NCBI GenBank assembly: GCA_903882665.1
Contig: CAIRXW010000023.1
Span: forward strand, 1 to 64,000
From: an uncultured Chlorobiaceae bacterium
GTDB lineage: Bacteria; Bacteroidota; Chlorobiia; Chlorobiales; Chlorobiaceae
Reading direction: 5' to 3'
Length of the DNA stretch: 64,000 bases
In this document: positions 51,493 through 60,215 of the stretch, one piece after another
Numbering within the stretch: the first letter of the stretch is position 1
Layout of the letters: each line of letters begins with the position of its first letter
Position numbers and translations under genes: made by a program
Notes under the pieces: generated by a model
Told to the model about the DNA's origin: nothing
Seen by the model: only the letters and a program-made list of their open reading frames with translations
Database searches by the model: none

Positions 51493-52230
51493 TTAAAAAT
51501 TCAGGGAATAACCGTCAGGATAAAATCTTTTGATAATTTCGATAACCTCTTCCAGACTATCTTCCAGATAAATGAATTCAAGATCGTCCGCATGGATATA
51601 GCCCTTCTCACGGCACATCGTCTCTTCAATCCAGCGATACAACCCCTCCCAATAACTTTTTCCAATCAATATAACAGGAAAACGCTCGCTTTTCCCTGTT
51701 TGTATCAACGTAACCGCTTCCATTACTTCATCAAGCGTACCAAACCCGCCCGGCAAGGCAATAAATGCCTGGGCGTATTTCATGAACATCACCTTACGCA
51801 CAAAGAAATACTGAAAACTGATCAATTTATTATGATCAATATACCTATTGGGCTCCTGCTGGTTTGGAAGCTTGATATTGAAGCCTATTGATGCCCCGCC
51901 GGCACTCTGGGCCCCCTTGTTTGTCGCCGCCATGACACCAGGCCCCCCTCCGGTGATCACCGAAAAGCCTTCAGCAGCAAGCAGGCGACCAAGCTTCTCG
52001 GCGAGAAAATATTCAGGGCTATCAGCCTGAACCCTTGTAGAACCAAACACAGCAACTGCAGGATCCGCATCAGACATCATCTCAAAACCACTGACAAACT
52101 CCGCCATGATCTTGAAAACCCGCCATCCGTCAGCCATAAAATCAGTTTCCCTGCCTGAACCGACACGCTGCACCGCGCCCTTGCCTGCGCTCTCCTTATC
52201 TCTTTCCGGTGAACATCGATAAATGTCCAT
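51493..52230 (-). CDS. LOG-family (TIGR00730) nucleotide phosphoribohydrolase-like protein
   Basis: The protein has 245 residues from the ATG at 52230. The Rossmann-type core has AVFGSTRVQADSPEYFLAEK, the motif GGGPGVMAATNKGAQ and the signature PGGFGTLDEVMEAVTLIQ. Family members release free bases from nucleoside 5'-monophosphates (cytokinin-activating LOG in plants) or act as nucleotide 5'-monophosphate nucleosidases. The first 45 residues are not conserved. It lies 26 bp after trpG on the same strand. Confidence 0.88.
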   Translation of the reverse strand: MDIYRCSPERDKESAGKGAVQRVGSGRETDFMADGWRVFKIMAEFVSGFEMMSDADPAVAVFGSTRVQADSPEYFLAEKLGRLLAAEGFSVITGGGPGVMAATNKGAQSAGGASIGFNIKLPNQQEPNRYIDHNKLISFQYFFVRKVMFMKYAQAFIALPGGFGTLDEVMEAVTLIQTGKSERFPVILIGKSYWEGLYRWIEETMCREKGYIHADDLEFIYLEDSLEEVIEIIKRFYPDGYSLNF

Positions 52231-52255
52231 ACACTCACATCCTCTCAATCATATA

Positions 52256-52819
52256 CTACAGTTCCAGAAAATTTCTGATGATTTTTTTACCCTCACTGGT
52301 CATGATAGATTCTGGATGAAACTGGACACCATAGAGCAGAAGATGCTCCGAATCCATCCCCATGATTACCCCATCATCAGTCCACGCACGGATAACAAGA
52401 TTCTCCGGAAGCGTCTGGCGCTCCACAATGAGTGAGTGATACCTCGTTGCCACAAACGGATTGTCAACACCGGTGAAAATCCCCCGGTTATCATGATAAA
52501 CCTGCGAGGTCTTGCCATGCATAATCGTGGCAGCACGCACCACCTTGCCACCCAAAGCAGCACCGATCGACTGATGCCCCAGGCAAACCCCGAGGAGAGG
52601 AATTTTACCCTTTACAGCATGAATCAGTGGCACCGATACACCAGCTTCAGTTGGAGTGCCTGGACCTGGCGAAATAACAATCTTTTCAGGGGCAAGCGCG
52701 ACTATCTCCTCTACAGAAAGCTCGTCGTTGCGGTACACCTCAACTCTCTCCCCCGACTCTCCAATGTACTGTACCAGGTTATACGTGAAAGAGTCATAAT
52801 TATCGACAACAAGAATCAT
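52256..52819 (-). CDS. trpG: Anthranilate/aminodeoxychorismate synthase glutamine amidotransferase subunit
   Basis: The 187-residue class I glutamine amidotransferase has the oxyanion segment ISPGPGTPTEAG, the nucleophile in LLGVCLGHQSIGAALGG (Cys near residue 79) and the His-Glu pair in VQFHPESIMTSEG. It delivers ammonia to TrpE (tryptophan) or PabB (folate); neither is adjacent, so it may serve both and the symbol is a convention. It lies 20 bp below the GlmU-like gene. Confidence 0.92.
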   Translation of the reverse strand: MILVVDNYDSFTYNLVQYIGESGERVEVYRNDELSVEEIVALAPEKIVISPGPGTPTEAGVSVPLIHAVKGKIPLLGVCLGHQSIGAALGGKVVRAATIMHGKTSQVYHDNRGIFTGVDNPFVATRYHSLIVERQTLPENLVIRAWTDDGVIMGMDSEHLLLYGVQFHPESIMTSEGKKIIRNFLEL

Positions 52820-52838
52820 GCCTATCCATGCTTAAAAA

Positions 52839-54089
52839 TTAGACAAATAACCGCGATTCGCTCTCCATGCCGGCAACAAAACGGAACATCAATTCGTAGC
52901 TGCTGCTCATCACAACCTGACGACGCTCCATAACCCTTCGTGCTGTTTCAACAGCCTTTTCAACCTGATATGGTTCAAAACCATCACTACCTCCCCAGGA
53001 AAAAGAGGGTACCTCTTTTGGAGGAAATCCACCACCAAAAATGTTCGCTCCGGTTCCAACAACAGTTCCGGTGTTGAACATCGAATTGATGGAGCACTTG
53101 CTGTGATCACCCATCAGCAGACCGAGAAACTGCAGGCCGGTATTCTGCAATCGTCCATTGTGCAATAATTTTATCCGGCTGTAGTTATTCTTGAGATCAC
53201 TCGTGTTGGTGCCCGCGCCAAGATTACACCATGATGAAATGTAAGAGTGACCAAGAAAACCGTCATGCTGTTTGTTGACAAATGGCTCAACAAGTGAATC
53301 CTCGACTTCACCCCCAACTCTCGACGCAGTCCCCACAGCAACGTTGCTGTAAAGTTTTGCACCGATTTTTACCCTCGACCATGGAGCAAGATAAACATTC
53401 TGCATCAGCACAGCCTGCGGGTCAACAATCGCGCCAGCCCCGACTGCTACAAAACCATCATCCGCATCGAGCACCGCGCCAGCCCGAACAACAGCTCCAG
53501 GAGCAACATAAATATTTGAACGATTGACAATCGCCGCCGAAGGGTGAACCTCTCCTTCAAAACGCCCAAGCTCAAGCGTTTCTGCATCCCGCAAAAGCTC
53601 ATCGGAATGAAACGCGATCATATCCCAAAGATGCGTGATAACGCGAAACCCCGTAACCACCTCTGTAACGAGCTCTCCGGCAAGGGCTGATGTATCAATA
53701 AGGTCTGGCAATAGACCTTCACCATCAATGATCAGGGCACTCGGTACTCTTGCAAAGAGCAGGTCATCTCCCTGCATGTAAGCCGTTCCAGGCTCAAATT
53801 CGCCCTTGATAACGGCTCTTGAGGCTGCCTCATCAAAAACTATACGACCGTTGACCAGCAATACATCCTTATCTTCAAGCTGGTTGACCACACTTTCGGG
53901 GTGCTGTTCAGCATAAAAAGGAGCAAGATAACGGCGAAGATGCCATGTAAGCGCCACCTCTCCCCGGGTAGAAGACTCAAGCTTTTCCTGAAGGGAGCGA
54001 AATCCGGTACGAAGAGCATACACCGGTTTAAGGTTGACAAGAGGCTTCAGCCCCAGAACCCTGGTGTCTTCAAAAACAATAACCTGCAT
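52839..54089 (-). CDS. GlmU-like sugar-nucleotidyltransferase-family protein with left-handed beta-helix
   Basis: From the ATG at 54089 (MQVIVFEDTRVLGLKPL) the protein has 416 residues. The N-terminal part is a diverged nucleotidyltransferase-like domain. From about residue 190 there are hexapeptide repeats forming a left-handed beta-helix (VHPSAAIVNRSNIYVAPGAV, then AVGAGAIVDPQAVL), as in the acetyltransferase half of GlmU. Bacteroidetes and Chlorobi have this family; activity as a UDP-sugar pyrophosphorylase or acyltransferase is likely but unproven. The canonical GxGTRM loop is not seen, so nucleotidyl transfer is doubtful. Confidence 0.82.
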   Translation of the reverse strand: MQVIVFEDTRVLGLKPLVNLKPVYALRTGFRSLQEKLESSTRGEVALTWHLRRYLAPFYAEQHPESVVNQLEDKDVLLVNGRIVFDEAASRAVIKGEFEPGTAYMQGDDLLFARVPSALIIDGEGLLPDLIDTSALAGELVTEVVTGFRVITHLWDMIAFHSDELLRDAETLELGRFEGEVHPSAAIVNRSNIYVAPGAVVRAGAVLDADDGFVAVGAGAIVDPQAVLMQNVYLAPWSRVKIGAKLYSNVAVGTASRVGGEVEDSLVEPFVNKQHDGFLGHSYISSWCNLGAGTNTSDLKNNYSRIKLLHNGRLQNTGLQFLGLLMGDHSKCSINSMFNTGTVVGTGANIFGGGFPPKEVPSFSWGGSDGFEPYQVEKAVETARRVMERRQVVMSSSYELMFRFVAGMESESRLFV

Positions 54090-54271
54090 TTGTAAGCGGC
54101 GTATTTTAAGATTTACCACCAATCATTAATACTTATTGTATCTCTATATTTTAAAACAACTTTTCTAACTTGCCCATTACTATCCTTTTCTTTTTCGCTT
54201 TAAAAGTTACTTTAAGCTCTGTTACTTATTTGTGCAGGGATAACACGAATGAAACAGATATAAAGGTAAGC

Positions 54272-54704
54272 ATGGGCGTAAAAATTCAAGAAAAAACAAT
54301 GGCTGATGGCAATATCAGTTTTCTCATTGACGTTTATCACAAAGATTATGGCTGTTTTCTTCAGTCCACAGGAATAAAGACAAATCAAAAAAACCGTAAG
54401 CTCTATAATCAGTCAAAAGTTGAAGTTCTGGACAAGATACGAATAATAGAAAAAGATTTACAGTTTGATGCTGCTGCACTTTTCAATCGGAAAGCAATGT
54501 CGGTGGAGGACTTTGTCGAGTTTTTCAGGTCAGTCGTCTATACAGAAAAAGCCTGATTGCTCTGCTGAGGCGAGCGCACTGAAAAAAGCCGTCTCCTTCA
54601 GCGGTGGTATCGTGTTGTTCGAGAAGTTATCTCCGGGATGGCTGGAACAGCTCAAAGCTTATAATTCAGAAAGTATCTCGTGTCCTCATTTACCTAACGT
54701 ATAG
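54272..54704 (+). pseudogene. Truncated, frameshifted tyrosine recombinase (Bacteroidetes-type integrase)
   Basis: From an ATG at 54272 the frame encodes an arm-type DNA-binding N-terminus (GVKIQEKTMADGNISFLIDV, GIKTNQKNRKLYNQSKVEVL) typical of Bacteroidetes/Chlorobi integrases and ends at 54556. The continuation lies in the +1 frame (ALKKAVSFSGGIVLFEKL, SPGWLEQLKAY) up to a stop at 54704 and matches the start of the core-binding domain. The catalytic Arg-His-Arg-Tyr domain is absent. The remnant therefore has a frameshift near 54540-54590 and a 3' deletion. It marks a lost integrative element. Confidence 0.75.
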
Positions 54705-54771
54705 CTAACCGGGCGCGGCCCACGAAAACTTAAAAAACGATAAATTGCCAAATGGCCGCGCTCCGGTTGAG
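54705..54771. repeat. Long imperfect hairpin resembling an integron attC site
   Basis: Left arm CTAACCGGGCGCGGCC (54705-54720) pairs with GGCCGCGCTCCGGTTGAG (54754-54771). The result is an 8-bp inner and a 6-bp outer stem, one unpaired T (54762) between them and a 33-base loop. An AAC...GTT frame, a GTTRRRY match (GTTGAGT) and an extra-helical base are attC-like traits, but the spacer is short and the left box is a poor match. It abuts the integrase remnant directly. Confidence 0.45.
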
Positions 54772-54782
54772 TGCAATGTCAG

Positions 54783-54807
54783 GCCGGATGAAACCCGCAC
54801 ATCCGGC
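54783..54807 (-). repeat. Hairpin GCCGGATG/CATCCGGC
   Basis: A perfect 8-bp stem with a 9-base loop lies between the attC-like fold and the M6 protease gene. It has no T-tract and may be part of the same recombination scar. Confidence 0.6.
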
Positions 54808-54824
54808 TATCTAGCTTTGTTGAT

Positions 54825-54852
54825 GGCGGATTACCTAAACAGCGAATCCGCC
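54825..54852 (-). repeat. Hairpin just after the M6 protease stop codon
   Basis: A perfect 8-bp stem GGCGGATT / AATCCGCC with a 12-base loop begins 16 bp after the stop codon of the protease gene. It could protect the 3' end of the mRNA; no strong T-tract follows. Confidence 0.55.
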
Positions 54853-54867
54853 TTACAGGTTACGGGT

Positions 54868-57024
54868 TTACCTTCGCTCCTCGTGGTGCCACCCCGTAGC
54901 AAAGTTGAACCACAGCGCGTGGATGTGGCCGTCGGCGGAGCGAAACAGGTTATGCTGCTCGACCACCTTGCCATCGACGAAGGCATAGCCGAACGGGTCG
55001 CCCACTGCTGGGGGGATGCCCGGCAGCAGCATGGTGCGGTCCTCGTGGTGCCACCCCGTGGCGAAGTTGAACCACAACGCGTGGATGTGACCGTCGGCGG
55101 AGCGAAACAGGTTGTGCTGCTCAAGCAGGCCGCTTTTTTTGTCGATGAAGGCATAGCCGAACGGATCGCCCACAGCGGGAGGGATGCCCGGCAGCAGCTT
55201 GGTGCGGTCCTCGTGGTGCCACCCCGTGGCGAAGTTGAACCACAACGCATGGATGTGACCGTCGGCGGAGCGAAACAGGTTGTGCTGCTCAAGCAGGCCG
55301 CTTTTTTTGTCGATGAAGGCGTAGCCGAACGGATCGACCACTGCGGGGGGGATGCCCGGCAGCAGCATGGTGCGATCCTCGTGGTGCCACCCCGTGGCGA
55401 AGTTGAACCACAGCGCGTGGATGTGGCCGTTGGCAGAGCGAAACAGGTTGTGCTGCTCGACCACCGTGCCACCGACGAAGGCATAGCCAAACGGGTCGCC
55501 CACTGCGGGGGGAGCTCCTGCAGAAAAGGTCATATTCACGCTTGAGGCCGATATCTGCGACATATTCAAGCCCGAGTTACTGCCGTTCCACCATTTAGCA
55601 CCGGGACTCGTATCGTCCGCAAAGCGAATAGCTTGGGGAGACGCATACAAGTCATTATTATCACCATAATTAATACCGTGCTCTAATTGGAACTGATTGT
55701 CAGCCTGCACAAGCGCGCATTCGTAGTGATTGACAGAACTCATTTGCTCATTGTTATTGCTGCCCAATTCATCGATATGCCAAATTGCGAGACCAGCATC
55801 AGGCAAAGCAATATCCCTTCCCTGCTGTTGACGGTTTTCGACAATAAAATATTCCGATGCCTTATTCGGATTGGTATAGATAAAGAAACTGTTATTTCCC
55901 GATGGAACCGTGAATGTTCCCGCTGCGATTGCCGTCACTTGATTGGCCCAACCCGCCTTATATTTGAGATAGGCGCAAATTTGGACAGGGTTTTTGCTGT
56001 TGCCGCCCCCATAGGCCATAAGACAGAAGTTCCCGTCTCCCTTAGACTCATAACCATAATCATAAAGGTCAGGGAAGTCGCAAAGCATGTGACCATTTTC
56101 ATGGCAGTAAGTGTGGAGGGATAGCTCACTGCCTATATTGGTGATCTGATAGTCGGAAAACTTTTTGCTTGCTGTTGCGGAGTATTCGGACGATAAAGCA
56201 GAGGAATGTGGCCACAACCCCTTGGCCCAGTTGTTTACCGTATCTCCAGCGTAAAAAACGTTTAGGGCGAACACATATCCACCGCTATCGCTACTCAGTT
56301 GATTGAAATTGAAGTTTTGCGACTTGAGATTGTCGAGCGCCTCCTTGATCAACTCTTGCGCTCGAGTACCATAGGAAATGGTTTCATCAGTATAGTATGA
56401 GCGTTTATTTTTCGCAGTATAGTAAGCTGTAACTATAGTGGTGTATTTAAGGCGACCTCCCGAGTTATCAAAATAGTAATCATACACCGAGCCATTATTA
56501 CCAGAGTTACTATAATTGTGTTTATTGCAGAAGTCGGTAACTTCCTTCTGAGTAATAGAACCTGATACGTCAGGAAATTGGATCAGCAAGCATAGCCCAA
56601 CGTAGCTGCCCGTCCTGGTGTGTTGCGGGGGCGCGGGTTCCGGACCACCAGTCATTAACATCCTCTGTTGCAACTCAGATCGCCTAAGATCACGACGGAT
56701 TTCCCATCGGCGTTTTGGTCCAAGCGCCTCGCGGGCAGCCATCGAGAGTGCTCTTACCTGTTGCGGATGAACGCGAAGATGCGGTGCAAATCCCAAACTT
56801 CGCGGATCGACAGTCCCGACCCTGGCACCGCTTGATTGCATTTCGAGCTGGTCTTCGGACAATTTTCCATAGTGGAAAAAACCGCTTACAGGATCCTGAA
56901 CTACAGTAAAACCGTCAGCAGTTTCAAACCTGGCGAAGTGTTCATCCCCCCATCCATGGACGGAAACTTCAGTTCCATCAGGATTCTTGAAGGTGAATAC
57001 TTTATTGACAAATGGCATTGTCAT
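54868..57024 (-). CDS. M6-family metalloprotease with four lectin/propeller-like C-terminal repeats
   Basis: The 718-residue protein starts at an ATG preceded by AGGAGAA. Residues 1-60 match the N-terminus common in M6 proteases (PFVNKVFTFKNPDG...GFTVVQDPVSG). The catalytic zinc motif is HENGH (308-312), followed by DFPDLYDYG. Residues 505-718 are four units of 54-56 residues reading close to DPFGYAFIDKKSGLLEQHN and DGHIHALWFNFATGWHHEDR, like repeats of bacterial beta-propeller/lectin proteins that bind glycans. Four blades are too few to close a usual five- to seven-blade propeller. No Sec signal peptide is visible. The last repeat breaks off after HHEERR. Flanks are non-coding, and an integrase remnant lies downstream, suggesting acquisition. 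Confidence 0.88.
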   Translation of the reverse strand: MTMPFVNKVFTFKNPDGTEVSVHGWGDEHFARFETADGFTVVQDPVSGFFHYGKLSEDQLEMQSSGARVGTVDPRSLGFAPHLRVHPQQVRALSMAAREALGPKRRWEIRRDLRRSELQQRMLMTGGPEPAPPQHTRTGSYVGLCLLIQFPDVSGSITQKEVTDFCNKHNYSNSGNNGSVYDYYFDNSGGRLKYTTIVTAYYTAKNKRSYYTDETISYGTRAQELIKEALDNLKSQNFNFNQLSSDSGGYVFALNVFYAGDTVNNWAKGLWPHSSALSSEYSATASKKFSDYQITNIGSELSLHTYCHENGHMLCDFPDLYDYGYESKGDGNFCLMAYGGGNSKNPVQICAYLKYKAGWANQVTAIAAGTFTVPSGNNSFFIYTNPNKASEYFIVENRQQQGRDIALPDAGLAIWHIDELGSNNNEQMSSVNHYECALVQADNQFQLEHGINYGDNNDLYASPQAIRFADDTSPGAKWWNGSNSGLNMSQISASSVNMTFSAGAPPAVGDPFGYAFVGGTVVEQHNLFRSANGHIHALWFNFATGWHHEDRTMLLPGIPPAVVDPFGYAFIDKKSGLLEQHNLFRSADGHIHALWFNFATGWHHEDRTKLLPGIPPAVGDPFGYAFIDKKSGLLEQHNLFRSADGHIHALWFNFATGWHHEDRTMLLPGIPPAVGDPFGYAFVDGKVVEQHNLFRSADGHIHALWFNFATGWHHEERR
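54869..55512 (-). repeat. Four tandem 162-168-bp repeats in the protease gene
   Basis: The DNA encoding the C-terminal repeats is nearly identical between copies; the middle two, about 168 bp each, differ at only a few bases. The final copy is cut short at the gene's 3' end. Strong identity at silent sites points to recent expansion. Confidence 0.85.
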
Positions 57025-58062
57025 GTCTGTTCTCCTAATTTATGTTATTGAAATGTACACTGGCCTAAAAATGCAAAACGCATGGGAGTATTGGGTAAAC
57101 CAAGGGCTGCTACAAGATCCGGATAGAACCTTTTCAATTCTCTTTAACTAATCAATAGCACCACCTCCTTTGAAGACGGGATAACATTGCTTAGACTAAT
57201 CTGCCTGATTCTGAAAAAGCAGATAGTTCCTTTCTGTATAAGACGACTTCCAAGTTATTGCTAAAAAATAATCTAAGTGATTATTTTAAAATAACATATA
57301 ACAACAACGATTATTTATTATCCCGGTTTATACAGATCAGCCTAAAACGATACAAGATCAATTAAAACCTTATTCGCTCTTGTTGAAGGTATGGATTATA
57401 GCAGTACAGACTTGTGTTCCTCAACGTAGGATATTATTAACAATTGTTACGAAAAAAAAAGCAAATATCAAAGTTTTCTGGTAATATTTCCGCGATTGCT
57501 AAGTAGCGCCTTTGCTTCAACGCCGCTCTACTCTTGCCTGGCAATTCACAAAAGCGTCCCGCCGTTATCAGACTGTCTGCCAGCCTGCTGCTATAGCGCT
57601 GTATTTATTGCGGTTTATTTTTGAAAAGTCATGGTCTGGTCTCGAACTGGTAGTGGCTAATGGGAAGATCAAGTTCAAAACGGTATATGGCGGAAGAATT
57701 CCTGGCTTTTTTTTCATGCCTGAAATCGAGCAACTTTGTATTTTTATTGTTACTTTTCCGTTACTTGCCGAGGGTAAATTATTGTATTATATGGGTCGGT
57801 TACGACAACCAGCATAAGACAAACGCACTATACTCTAAATCATTTCACGTTGCACGCCTGCCACAGAAGAGTAAAAAAAGCCGGGAACTTGCCCGGTCTT
57901 TAACGAAACTGCTCCTTTGTCAAAAATTCATGTAAAACGCATATATTAAAATGATTTTTAAATGGATACTGGTGTCTGTTCAAGTGCGGCAGTAAAAAGT
58001 ACCGTGACGAACATGAACCCATAATAATTTCTACTATTCATTCAGGAAAAGAGCCCTACAGA
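57025..58062. other. AT-rich 1-kb intergenic region without a recognisable gene
   Basis: This stretch between the divergent protease and LuxR-type genes has long A/T runs and only short open frames (for example at 57512-57817 and 57660-57935) with no recognisable motifs. A small stem CCGGG/CCCGG at 57881-57896, flanked by A7 and TCTTT, could be a weak terminator. A GC-richer patch at about 57500-57610 may be a remnant of foreign DNA. Nothing else is supported. Confidence 0.5.
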
Positions 58063-59304
58063 ATGATACCTCAAAACTCAACGGTTACAGGCGCCCTTGA
58101 AACGATATCAAAGAGCCACTGGAAAAGCCATCACCCTGCTGCAGGATATACCAAGTGGATGAGTGTGATTGATGGCAATATCGTGCACACTTGGGTTGAG
58201 GTTAACGCAGGGCAAAATATTGTCCTTGACTTTATGGACAGCGAACTGTTGCAACTTGTGCTCACAGAATCTGCTCTCCTGAACAAGCAGTTTCACATCC
58301 TGTTCGATCTGGCCCATATCTCCAGCATTACCTTCGAATACAAAGAGGCTATTACCGATCTCTTTTTTAACTGGAGCCCGATTCTCGGTGTCGTAGGTTT
58401 TTATAATATTGCAGACTCCATGAGCATAATCGTTGAAACTTTTGCAGCAATCGCTCCTGAAGCAATTTGCGTCATACTGGCCGAAACCTATGAAAAGGCC
58501 ATTAAATATATCATTGCATTCAAGACAGGAAAACATGCATCCATGGAACACTGCTCCGAGAAAAAAACCGCAGATCAAGCATTAATAAAACGGTTTCTTG
58601 AGGCCGTTGCACGGATCTCCTGGCTTGATATGCTTGACGAGCAAATATTGACGCCACCGCCTGACCACCACTATTATCCATTTTTCAAGGCAATAGACTC
58701 CTTGCGCTCTGACCTTATAGCAAGGGAAGCAAAAAAAGAGAGTGAACTGCAACTGCTTAAACAGGACTTTGAATATCGAATAACCCAGATGGTTATTAAA
58801 ATAAATGCACAAACGGAGGTGAACAAAAAATCCAGTCGCGACATGGAAAACGAAATAGGCGCTCTTACAAGAAGAATTGAGAGTCAGGATATTGAACTGA
58901 CAAAACTTACGACGGTCATTACAGACAATAAACACAGGTTGCGTGATCTTCTTGACCAGATAGGCTCACTGGAAATTGATCCCGGCGTTAAAAGCACCAT
59001 CACCAATTCCTGCCTGAACCTTCTTGATAAAGCGGTTATCGAAAAACAACCGGACATCGAACTGAGGAGGTCCGATTTACTTTTTTTATCCACAATGCAG
59101 AAAAAATTCCCCGACCTCAGCCCTCGCGAACTGAGGATAAGCCTGCTTGTCAAGTTGAACTATGACACCTTACAGATTGCGAGTGCCATCGGTCTGTCAG
59201 CAAGAGGGATAGAAAGCATCCGCTACAGAATACATAAAAAGCTTGGCCTTGGAAAACACCAGTCAATCAAGAGCTTTTTTTCAGAGCTCCCGATTCCATT
59301 GTAA
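58063..59304 (+). CDS. LuxR-type regulator with N-terminal STAS-like domain and coiled coil
   Basis: The 413-residue protein has three parts. Residues about 30-155 are a compact alpha/beta region (VLDFMDSELLQLVL, HILFDLAHISSITFEYKEAI) with a STAS/SpoIIAA-like look. Residues about 235-300 form a charged coiled coil. Residues about 350-405 are a LuxR-type helix-turn-helix (FPDLSPRELRISLLVKLNYD, IGLSARGIESIRYRIHKKLG) of the Bacteroidetes/Chlorobi kind. There is no receiver domain or membrane segment. A shorter paralogue lies at 60739-61242. It is likely a cytosolic transcription factor; ligand or partner and targets are unknown. Confidence 0.8.
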   Translation: MIPQNSTVTGALETISKSHWKSHHPAAGYTKWMSVIDGNIVHTWVEVNAGQNIVLDFMDSELLQLVLTESALLNKQFHILFDLAHISSITFEYKEAITDLFFNWSPILGVVGFYNIADSMSIIVETFAAIAPEAICVILAETYEKAIKYIIAFKTGKHASMEHCSEKKTADQALIKRFLEAVARISWLDMLDEQILTPPPDHHYYPFFKAIDSLRSDLIAREAKKESELQLLKQDFEYRITQMVIKINAQTEVNKKSSRDMENEIGALTRRIESQDIELTKLTTVITDNKHRLRDLLDQIGSLEIDPGVKSTITNSCLNLLDKAVIEKQPDIELRRSDLLFLSTMQKKFPDLSPRELRISLLVKLNYDTLQIASAIGLSARGIESIRYRIHKKLGLGKHQSIKSFFSELPIPL

Positions 59305-59309
59305 GACGC

Positions 59310-60215
59310 CTATCGCACAGAAATTCCGTGTGGAACAACCGAAATCACAATCCTGCCGGAAATATTATCATAGACCTCCCCGTCCAAATGCATAACATCC
59401 GCTGCATCGAGCTTTACCTCCACACTCTTCGCCTTGCAGTAAAGAACCTGTGAATCGCTGATATGGGTGCCGCGAAGATATTTGAGCACATAGCCGAAAA
59501 ACTGATGTTTTGGCACCGCCTTGAGAATACAGACATCGAGCAGACCGTCCGACAACTCAGCATGCGGAGCTATCCTGAATTTACCTCCTTCAACTTTTCC
59601 ATTCAAAACAGAAAAAACAAAAACCGGCACGTGAAGTTCGATGAGAGAATCCTCAAGAGTAATCTTGATACCCATGGTTATAGGCTCGTAACCAAAAAGG
59701 ACACTGATAAGCGCATAAACGTAACCAATTTCTCCTTTTAACCAGGTTGACTGTTGAACGCTTTTTGCAATTCTTCCGGTAAAACCGATGCCCAGAGAGT
59801 TGATAAAATAGCGATGCCTCGCATTGCCATAAGAAACACTGCCAAGATCAACAGTTTTGCTCTCAACATTAAACAAATGGGCGATCCCCAAGTCTACCCT
59901 GTTTTGGGGAGAGTGTGTTTTGACAAAATCATTTGCCGACCCGATCGGCAGAATTCCGACCGTAACACCTTTTCCAGCAACAGCATTGACCACTTCATGA
60001 AGCGTTCCATCTCCACCGCACGCAATCATGCAGGTACCTGCCGCGGTCTCAGAACGAGCAATATCGCCCGCATGTCCTGCACAAGTTGTCGTAAAGAGAA
60101 CCGAGTCTTTCCTTCCCGAGAGGAGAGCTTTTAGCCATTCAGCCCTGCGCGAAGCACGCCCCTTGTCTGCTGCAGGATTAAAAATAAAAATATAACGGGA
60201 GAGGTTTTTCGTCAT
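59310..60215 (-). CDS. YegS/DagK-family lipid kinase
   Basis: The 301-residue protein has the diacylglycerol-kinase catalytic domain: FIFNPAADKGRASRRAEWL, the ATP loop CGGDGTLHEVVNAV and LPIGSANDFVKTHSPQN (the usual form is GTANDF, here GSANDF). The C-terminal beta-sandwich contains GLLDVCILKAVPKHQFFGYV. It phosphorylates a lipid alcohol such as diacylglycerol or a sphingoid base. It converges on the LuxR-type gene with a 5-bp gap. Confidence 0.9.
   Translation of the reverse strand: MTKNLSRYIFIFNPAADKGRASRRAEWLKALLSGRKDSVLFTTTCAGHAGDIARSETAAGTCMIACGGDGTLHEVVNAVAGKGVTVGILPIGSANDFVKTHSPQNRVDLGIAHLFNVESKTVDLGSVSYGNARHRYFINSLGIGFTGRIAKSVQQSTWLKGEIGYVYALISVLFGYEPITMGIKITLEDSLIELHVPVFVFSVLNGKVEGGKFRIAPHAELSDGLLDVCILKAVPKHQFFGYVLKYLRGTHISDSQVLYCKAKSVEVKLDAADVMHLDGEVYDNISGRIVISVVPHGISVR

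Noticed and set aside
54745-55545. 266-codon open frame on the plus strand opposite the protease repeats
   Set aside because: It exists only because the repeated DNA is open in several frames; the minus frame has a catalytic protease domain and a good ribosome-binding site.
57512-57935. Two overlapping short plus-strand open frames in the 1-kb gap
   Set aside because: Translations show no domain, no ribosome-binding site and biased composition; not supported as genes.
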